Positions 58,815-64,000 of a DNA stretch of 64,000 nt are shown piece by piece. How positions within the stretch are numbered: the stretch's first letter is position 1; every line of letters begins with the position of its first letter. Below the pieces are notes generated by a model. That model was given only the letters and a program-made list of their open reading frames with translations. It made no database searches and was not told where the DNA came from. Origin of the DNA: WRAI01 sp031549605 (GTDB lineage: Bacteria; Bacillota; Clostridia; Oscillospirales; UBA929); contig JAVBPM010000027.1 in NCBI GenBank assembly GCA_031549605.1, positions 1 to 64,000 of the forward strand, given 5' to 3'. The position numbers were made by a program, and so were the translations under genes.

Positions 58815-60605
58815 ATGGATATGCTGTTTACCATTATTTTGCCGTTGCTTGGCGGCGTCGCCATTTTTATCTACGGCATGAACCTAATGTCGGCCGGGCT
58901 GGAAAAACTGGCCGGCAGTAAGCTGGAGTATATACTCGAGCGATTGACCCGCAATCTGTTTACCGCACTACTGCTGGGCATGCTTGTCACGGCGGTCATC
59001 CAGAGTTCGTCGGCCACGACGGTTATGGTTGTCGGCTTTGTCAACGCCCGCATGATGAAGCTCAAGCAAGCGGTCGGCGTCATTATGGGCGCCAACATCG
59101 GCACCTGCGTGACCTCGCTGCTGCTGGGGCTGGGCGACATCGACAGCAAAAGCGGCGTGCTGGCGCTGATTAAGCCGACCAGCTTTGCGCCCGTCCTGCT
59201 GGTAATCGGCGTCGTGTTGTTGATGACGGCCAAGCGCGGCTTCAAGCGCGACCTGGCCGGTATTTTGCTTGGTTTTGGTATTTTGTTTACCGGCATGCAC
59301 CTCATGGAGATTGCCGCGGCGCCGCTCAAGGACAACGAGGGCTTCCGCAACCTCTTTACCATGTTCACCAACCCGCTGCTGGGCATTGCCGTTGGCGCGC
59401 TGGTCACGGCCATTATCCAAAGTTCCTCGGCGTCGATTGGTATTTTGCAATCGTTCAGCTCTCTGGGCATCATTCCGTTTTCGGCGGCGGCACCCATTAT
59501 TATGGGCCAAAACATCGGCACCTGTGCCACGGCCATGCTGTCGAGCATCGGCGCCAACCGCAACGCCAAGCGCGCCGCGCTGGTGCACCTGTATTTCAAC
59601 CTCATTGGCACCGGGGTTTTTATCGCGCTGTTGTACGCGCTACACTCGATTATTACGCTGCCGTTTTGGAATGACTCGGTCAACCGCACCGGCATCGCCA
59701 TGTTTCACCTGGTGTTCAATCTGGTCAACACCGTTGTGTTGCTGCCGTTCACCGGCCTGTTGGTCAAGCTGGCCAAGCTGACGCTGCCCAGCTCGGAGGA
59801 CAAGCGCGCCGAGAGCAGCCTGCTGGACGAACGCTTTTTGACCACGCCGTCGCTGGCACTTGACCGCGCCCGTGCTACGACGGTGGATATGTCGCTGCTG
59901 GCTATGGACAACTACCACAGCGCCGTATCGTTGCTGTGGGATTATGACGAGAAAAAATACCGCAAGCTGATGGAAAACGAGGCCTTGATGGACCGCTACG
60001 AGGTCAAAATCGGCCAGTATCTGCTCAAGCTCAACAACCACGAGCTGTCGTACGAGGAAACGCGCATGGTTAACGAGCTGCTGCGCAGCGTCGGCGATAT
60101 GGAGCGCATCGGCGACTACGCTGTCAACGTGGCCGAGCAGGCCGCCGACAAGCACAGTGCCTTTGTCGGCTTCTCCGATTCGGCCAACCGCGAGCTGGTG
60201 CTGATAACCGACGCGGTCGAGGAGCTGTTGGACATCACCTGTCAGTGCTACAGCCAAAAGGACGCCGAGCTGGCCGCCAACATCGAGCCGCTGGAGCAGA
60301 CGGTCGACATGATGACCAGCGAGCTCAAGGAACGGCACATAGCCCGCCTGCAACAGGGTCGGTGTACGGCCGAGACGGGCGCGCTGTATCTCGAGCTGCT
60401 GATCAATTTGGAGCGCATTGCCGACCACTGCTCTAATCTGGGCGTGGCGGTGGTACAAGGCTACGGCCTTGGCCATCAGGGTAGCATTTTTGATACCCAC
60501 GAGTATATCCGTAAGCTGCACGCGGGCGGCGACAAGGTGTACGACCGCGTGTATGCTCAGTACACAGAGAAATACGTCGGCGCTATGGAGAAAATTACGC
60601 TGTAG
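58815..60605 (+). CDS. Na/Pi cotransporter family protein with PhoU domain
   Basis: A 596-aa NptA/PNaS-type transporter that should import phosphate with sodium. Two inverted repeats of membrane helices each carry the QSSSATT/QSSSAS substrate motif (VIQSSSATTVMVVGF and IIQSSSASIGILQSF) and GANIGTC/GQNIGTC. From about residue 345 a cytosolic PhoU-like helical domain runs to the end (ERIGDYAVNVAEQAA, LERIADHCSNLGVA). GGGAGG lies 11 nt before ATG 58815; a TTG at 58812 is also possible. Confidence 0.92.
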   Translation: MDMLFTIILPLLGGVAIFIYGMNLMSAGLEKLAGSKLEYILERLTRNLFTALLLGMLVTAVIQSSSATTVMVVGFVNARMMKLKQAVGVIMGANIGTCVTSLLLGLGDIDSKSGVLALIKPTSFAPVLLVIGVVLLMTAKRGFKRDLAGILLGFGILFTGMHLMEIAAAPLKDNEGFRNLFTMFTNPLLGIAVGALVTAIIQSSSASIGILQSFSSLGIIPFSAAAPIIMGQNIGTCATAMLSSIGANRNAKRAALVHLYFNLIGTGVFIALLYALHSIITLPFWNDSVNRTGIAMFHLVFNLVNTVVLLPFTGLLVKLAKLTLPSSEDKRAESSLLDERFLTTPSLALDRARATTVDMSLLAMDNYHSAVSLLWDYDEKKYRKLMENEALMDRYEVKIGQYLLKLNNHELSYEETRMVNELLRSVGDMERIGDYAVNVAEQAADKHSAFVGFSDSANRELVLITDAVEELLDITCQCYSQKDAELAANIEPLEQTVDMMTSELKERHIARLQQGRCTAETGALYLELLINLERIADHCSNLGVAVVQGYGLGHQGSIFDTHEYIRKLHAGGDKVYDRVYAQYTEKYVGAMEKITL

Positions 60606-60627
60606 CGGGTAGCGTTTGCCGTCTGTC

Positions 60628-60660
60628 GACCAAGGGCCGTTTGGCGCTTGGTCGCTGTTT
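60628..60660 (+). terminator. terminator after the Na/Pi cotransporter
   Basis: GACCAAGGGCC / GGCGCTTGGTC with loop GTTT, then GCTGTTTTT. The next gene starts 30 nt later, so it may act as an attenuator. Confidence 0.7.
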
Positions 60661-60690
60661 TTCCTGAGAAGAAACATAGGAGTGGTTGGC

Positions 60691-61389
60691 TTGCAGCAAA
60701 TTCTCAGCTTGGTGCGTCGTTGCGTGCAGGAATACAATATGATTGGTGCCGGAGACGGCGTGGCTGTCGGGCTGTCGGGCGGCAAGGACTCGTTGCTGCT
60801 GGTGCAAGCGCTGGCGCTGTTGCGTCGGTTTTACCCCGTGCCCTATTCGCTGCAGGCCATTACCATTGACAATGGCTTTCCCAATGTCGATTTTACGCCG
60901 CTGGCCGATTTCTGCGCGGCGCTGGAGGTGCCCTATACCATTGTCAAAACCGACATTGCCGAGCTGATCTTTGACATCCGCAAGGAGTCAAATCCCTGCT
61001 CACTGTGTGCCAAGATGCGGCGCGGTGTACTGCACGGTGCTGCTGTTGAGCGTGGCTGTCGTGTTGTTGCGCTGGGTCACCACTATGACGACGCCGTGGA
61101 GACGGCGCTGATGAATCTGTTGTCGGGCGGGCGGTTTGCCTCCTTTGCGCCCAAGAGCTATCTCAGCCGCCGCGATGTCACGCTGATTCGGCCACTGCTG
61201 TATGTGCATGAAAAGGACGTCGTGCCACTGGCGCGCACGCTGCCGGTGATGAAAAGCCCTTGCCCGGTCGACGGAAAGACCAATCGCGAGGACACCAAGC
61301 AGCTGATTAAGAGCCTGCAAAAAACCTATCCGCAGATTAAGCAGCGCATCTTTCATGCGCTGCAACAGATGCCCGAATGGAAAAAATAG
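60691..61389 (+). CDS. TtcA-like PP-loop tRNA-thiolation protein
   Basis: A 232-aa N-type ATP pyrophosphatase. PP-loop VGLSGGKDSLLL (about 25-36) and the CxxC pair NPCSLCAKMRRG that holds an Fe-S cluster in TtcA; GHHYDDAVET follows. TtcA makes 2-thiocytidine in tRNA; Firmicute homologues of this type are often annotated only as TtcA family. TTG at 60691 fits AGGAG eight nt upstream. A desulfurase gene (7463-8542) could supply sulfur. Confidence 0.85.
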   Translation: MQQILSLVRRCVQEYNMIGAGDGVAVGLSGGKDSLLLVQALALLRRFYPVPYSLQAITIDNGFPNVDFTPLADFCAALEVPYTIVKTDIAELIFDIRKESNPCSLCAKMRRGVLHGAAVERGCRVVALGHHYDDAVETALMNLLSGGRFASFAPKSYLSRRDVTLIRPLLYVHEKDVVPLARTLPVMKSPCPVDGKTNREDTKQLIKSLQKTYPQIKQRIFHALQQMPEWKK

Positions 61390-61424
61390 CAGCTGTGCAT
61401 CTGCACTGTAGTACAACATGATAA

Positions 61425-61454
61425 AACAGCGGCGGTCATCTGACCGCCGCTGTT
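61425..61454. terminator. terminator between convergent genes
   Basis: AACAGCGGCGGTCA / TGACCGCCGCTGTT with a 2-nt centre. On the minus strand it runs into TTTTAT, ending the dnaG-rpoD transcript. Confidence 0.8.
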
Positions 61455-61488
61455 GCTATGTACACCGTTGGCGCGTGCACCAAACGGC

Positions 61489-62601
61489 TTAGTTAAGGTA
61501 GTCGCGCAGCTTGCGGCTGCGGCTGGGGTGGCGCAGCTTGCGCAGCGCCTTGGCTTCAATTTGGCGGATGCGCTCGCGCGTGACATTAAACTCGCGGCCG
61601 ACCTCCTCCAGCGTGCGCGTGCGGCCGTCCTCAATGCCAAAGCGCAGCTTGAGCACCTTTTCCTCGCGCGGGGTCAGCGAGCCCAGCACATCGAGCAGCT
61701 GCTCTTTGAGCAGCGTGTAGCTGGCGGCCTCGGCCGGTTCGCTGGCGGCCTCGTCGGGGATAAAGTCGCCCAGATGGCTGTCCTCTTCCTCGCCGATTGG
61801 CGTTTCGAGCGACACCGGCTCCTGCGCGATTTTCATAATCTCGCGCACGCGGTCGACGCTCATGCCCATCTCCTCGCTGATTTCCTCGGGTGAGGGGTCG
61901 TGACCCAGCTCCTGCAGCAGCTGGCGCGACACGCGGATGACCTTGTTGATGGTCTCCACCATGTGCACAGGGATGCGGATGGTGCGCGCCTGGTCGGCAA
62001 TGGCGCGCGTGATGGCCTGACGGATCCACCACGTCGCGTACGTGGAGAACTTGTAGCCCTTGGTGTAGTCAAACTTCTCAACAGCCTTGATCAGGCCGAG
62101 ATTGCCCTCCTGAATGAGGTCGAGAAACAACATACCACGGCCGCCATAGCGCTTGGCTATGCTGACAACCAGACGCAGGTTGGCTTCGGCCAGCTTTATT
62201 TTGGCGTTTTCGTCGCCCTCACACATACGGCGCGCGAGGTCAACCTCTTCGTCGCCGGTCAGCAGCGGCACTTTGCCGATTTCCTTGAGGTACATACGAA
62301 CAGGGTCGTCTAGGTTAAAGCTCTCGGCCAGCAGGTCGGTGTTGGCCAGTTCCTCGCGTGGAATTTCCTCGACCTCACTCAGTTCGATGGGCGCATCCTC
62401 ACTGGGTTCGGCCAGCTCTTCGCCATCACTGAGCTCAATGCCGCAGCCCTCGAGATTTTCATACAGCCGGTCAATCTGTTCCGTTTCAATGTCCAGTTCT
62501 TCCAGCGCGTCGGCGATATCCTTGTTGGACAGGCTGCCCTTGCGCTTACCCATCTCAATCAGCTCAAGCATGGCCGAGTGTTTGTCCTGCTGGTCACTCA
62601 T
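61489..62601 (-). CDS. rpoD: RNA polymerase primary sigma factor
   Basis: A 370-aa housekeeping sigma-A. Region 1.1-like acidic start, region 1.2 RMYLKEIGKVPLL, region 2 NLRLVVSIAKRYGGRGMLF with TYATWWIRQAITRAI, region 3 and region 4 LTPREEKVLKLRFG and VTRERIRQIEAKALRKLRHP. Length is normal for Clostridia. GGAGGAAACAACG precedes ATG 62601. Its start overlaps the dnaG stop by 8 bp, the common dnaG-rpoD operon. Confidence 0.97.
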   Translation of the reverse strand: MSDQQDKHSAMLELIEMGKRKGSLSNKDIADALEELDIETEQIDRLYENLEGCGIELSDGEELAEPSEDAPIELSEVEEIPREELANTDLLAESFNLDDPVRMYLKEIGKVPLLTGDEEVDLARRMCEGDENAKIKLAEANLRLVVSIAKRYGGRGMLFLDLIQEGNLGLIKAVEKFDYTKGYKFSTYATWWIRQAITRAIADQARTIRIPVHMVETINKVIRVSRQLLQELGHDPSPEEISEEMGMSVDRVREIMKIAQEPVSLETPIGEEEDSHLGDFIPDEAASEPAEAASYTLLKEQLLDVLGSLTPREEKVLKLRFGIEDGRTRTLEEVGREFNVTRERIRQIEAKALRKLRHPSRSRKLRDYLN

Positions 62602-64000
62602 CGTTGTTTCCTCCGTATCCTTTTTTGTTTCGTACTTGGTTCATCATAATTCTCAGCTGCTCGTCGCCGTCGGCGGTATGTAGCGCCCGCTGGCTCTGCA
62701 GCGTTGACACGCAGTCGTGCAGCGCCTGCCGGTTGGCGGCCTGCGACAGCGGCTTTTGCATCAGCCGCGCCAGCCGTCCCGACTCCTCCGAGGACAAGTC
62801 GAGTGCCGCCAGGCCGGCCTGTCCACCCAGCGCATGCAGACGGGCGAAGATGTCCTTGAGAAAGGGGTCGGTAAAATCGTCGGCCGTCAGGTCGGGTGGC
62901 AGCTGTGCCCACATCGAGCTGTCAAGCAGCAGGATGCGCAGCAAATCCTCCTCGGCCGTCAGCGCCTTGGCTTGTGCGCGCTGGGGGCCGGTGCGGCCGT
63001 CGGGGTTTTGCAGCAGCTGGCGCGTTTCCTTCCGCTGGCGCTGCTTCAGCCTCTTTTTGATTTCAGCGGCCACAACATCGACCGAAACGCCGGCCACCTG
63101 CGCGGCGCGGCCGGTGTAGATCTCGCGCTCGATGGGACTGCTCAGCGCCACAATGGTCTCAACAGCTTCTTGCAGGTATGCCACGCGGCCCTCGTCGGCC
63201 GTCAGGTCGTGGCGCGCCTGCACGCTGGTCAGCGCGTGGTCGGCATGGCTCTTGGCGTTGTCCAGCAGCTTGGCAAAGGCTTCGCGGCCAAACCTCTGGA
63301 TAAACTCATCGGGGTCTTTGGCGCCGGTCAGCGATAGTATGCGCACGTTCAGCCCCGCCTTTTGCAGAATGGGTGCAGCGCGCGCCGCCGCCTTTTGGCC
63401 CGCCTCGTCGCTGTCGTAGGCGACGACCGCCTCCCGCACATAGCGGGCAATCAGCGCGGCGTGCTGGCCGGTCAGTGCCGTGCCCAGACTGGCGACGGCC
63501 GAGTCAAAGCCGGCCTGATAGAGCGCCAGCGTGTCGAGGTAGCCCTCGGTCAGCACAAAGCGGCCGCTCTTGGTGTTCTTGGCCTCGTGCAGCGCGTACA
63601 GCTGTCGGCTCTTGGAAAACAGCAGCGTCTCGGGCGAGTTGAGGTACTTGGGCGGCGTATCGTCCAGCGAGCGCCCGCCAAAGGCAATCACCCGCTTGCG
63701 CACATCGAGGATGGGAAACATCAGCCGGTTGCGGAACTTGTCGTAGAAACCGCCCTTGCTGTTCTGCACCAGCAGGCCGGCGGCCAGCAGCTGGCCCTTG
63801 TCATGCCCCAGCGCCGTCATGGCGCGCAGCAGACCATCCCAGCCGGACGGCGCAAAGCCGACGCCAAACCGCTTGACCATAGTCGGCGACAGGCCTCGCT
63901 TTTGCAAGTAGGCGACCGCCGTGTGACTGCCCGGCCCCGAAAGCTGTGCGTGAAACCAGCGCGCGGCGTCGCGCATGATGGTAATCAGCTGGTCGGTCTG
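62594..64000 (-). CDS. dnaG: DNA primase, 3' part (gene continues past the window)
   Basis: A primase fragment of about 468 residues; the frame stays open to base 64000, so the zinc-binding N-terminus is outside. Seen: YLQKRGLSPTMVKRFGVGFAP, the TOPRIM acidic motifs EGYLDTLALYQAG and AYDSDEAGQKAA with DPDEFI, and a C-terminal helicase-binding region (LLRILLLDSSMWAQLP). It makes RNA primers for replication. Its stop overlaps the rpoD start. Confidence 0.95.
   Translation of the reverse strand, partial: QTDQLITIMRDAARWFHAQLSGPGSHTAVAYLQKRGLSPTMVKRFGVGFAPSGWDGLLRAMTALGHDKGQLLAAGLLVQNSKGGFYDKFRNRLMFPILDVRKRVIAFGGRSLDDTPPKYLNSPETLLFSKSRQLYALHEAKNTKSGRFVLTEGYLDTLALYQAGFDSAVASLGTALTGQHAALIARYVREAVVAYDSDEAGQKAAARAAPILQKAGLNVRILSLTGAKDPDEFIQRFGREAFAKLLDNAKSHADHALTSVQARHDLTADEGRVAYLQEAVETIVALSSPIEREIYTGRAAQVAGVSVDVVAAEIKKRLKQRQRKETRQLLQNPDGRTGPQRAQAKALTAEEDLLRILLLDSSMWAQLPPDLTADDFTDPFLKDIFARLHALGGQAGLAALDLSSEESGRLARLMQKPLSQAANRQALHDCVSTLQSQRALHTADGDEQLRIMMNQVRNKKGYGGNNDE

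Noticed and set aside
59640..60785. 381-residue frame antisense to the Na/Pi transporter
   Set aside because: Shadow frame; no ribosome site and no domain.
1..64000. CRISPR arrays, rRNA genes, complete prophage
   Set aside because: No regularly spaced repeats, no rRNA sequence, and no capsid, portal, tail or terminase genes were seen.

Overview
This window looks like a chromosomal segment of an anaerobic, endospore-forming member of the Clostridia (Firmicutes). The reasons are a split sporulation sigma factor gene (sigK), a Clostridia-like 6S RNA, a superoxide reductase and a flavodiiron protein, a VanW protein and a DUF1292 protein. The backbone is G+C-rich, so long antisense reading frames are common artefacts. 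No species can be named from sequence alone.

Layout. 0-3.4 kb: phosphoglucomutase followed by three paralogous lipoproteins. 3.5-8.5 kb: a hybrid sensor kinase, an HdeD-like membrane protein, an alpha/beta hydrolase and a cysteine desulfurase. 8.6-14.6 kb: aspS-hisS, a GyrI-like protein with a palindromic operator candidate, and serC-serA. 15-23.5 kb: HelD-like helicase, CapA lipoprotein, zincin, gpsA, YifB/ComM, desulfoferrodoxin and an LRR/TPR protein. 23.7 kb: tRNA-Ala(CGC). 24-32 kb: secA-fprA and an ABC importer (binding protein plus two permeases, no ATPase). 32.4-37.5 kb: rpmG-secE-nusG-rplK-rplA, dCMP deaminase, DUF1292, 6S RNA, VanW and SDR. 58.8-64 kb: Na/Pi cotransporter, TtcA-like protein, rpoD and the 3' part of dnaG.

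The main find is at 37.9-58.27 kb. A sporulation sigma factor gene is cut in two: its 5' part lies at 58.6-58.27 kb and its 3' part at 37.9-37.53 kb, both on the minus strand. Between them is a 20,364-bp skin-type element with a large serine recombinase at one end. Crossover inside a shared AAA would rebuild the conserved CIENE motif and give one 236-codon-class sigma-K. The recombinase stop codon lies in the attachment core.

The element carries a 70-aa candidate directionality factor, a cluster of zinc-ribbon membrane proteins, a Ser/Thr kinase divergent from an HTH gene, and a satellite-like set (XRE repressor, P4-type primase-helicase, tyrosine recombinase). Inside that set sits a very A+T-rich cassette of two convergent genes: a NodU-type carbamoyltransferase and a 1088-aa STAND-type NTPase with an N-terminal Mrr-like nuclease domain. 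Each gene is preceded by the same perfect 58-bp sequence, so the cassette is bounded by exact inverted repeats. I found no described system that I recognise as this pair; it is the best candidate for a new (probably defensive) system here.
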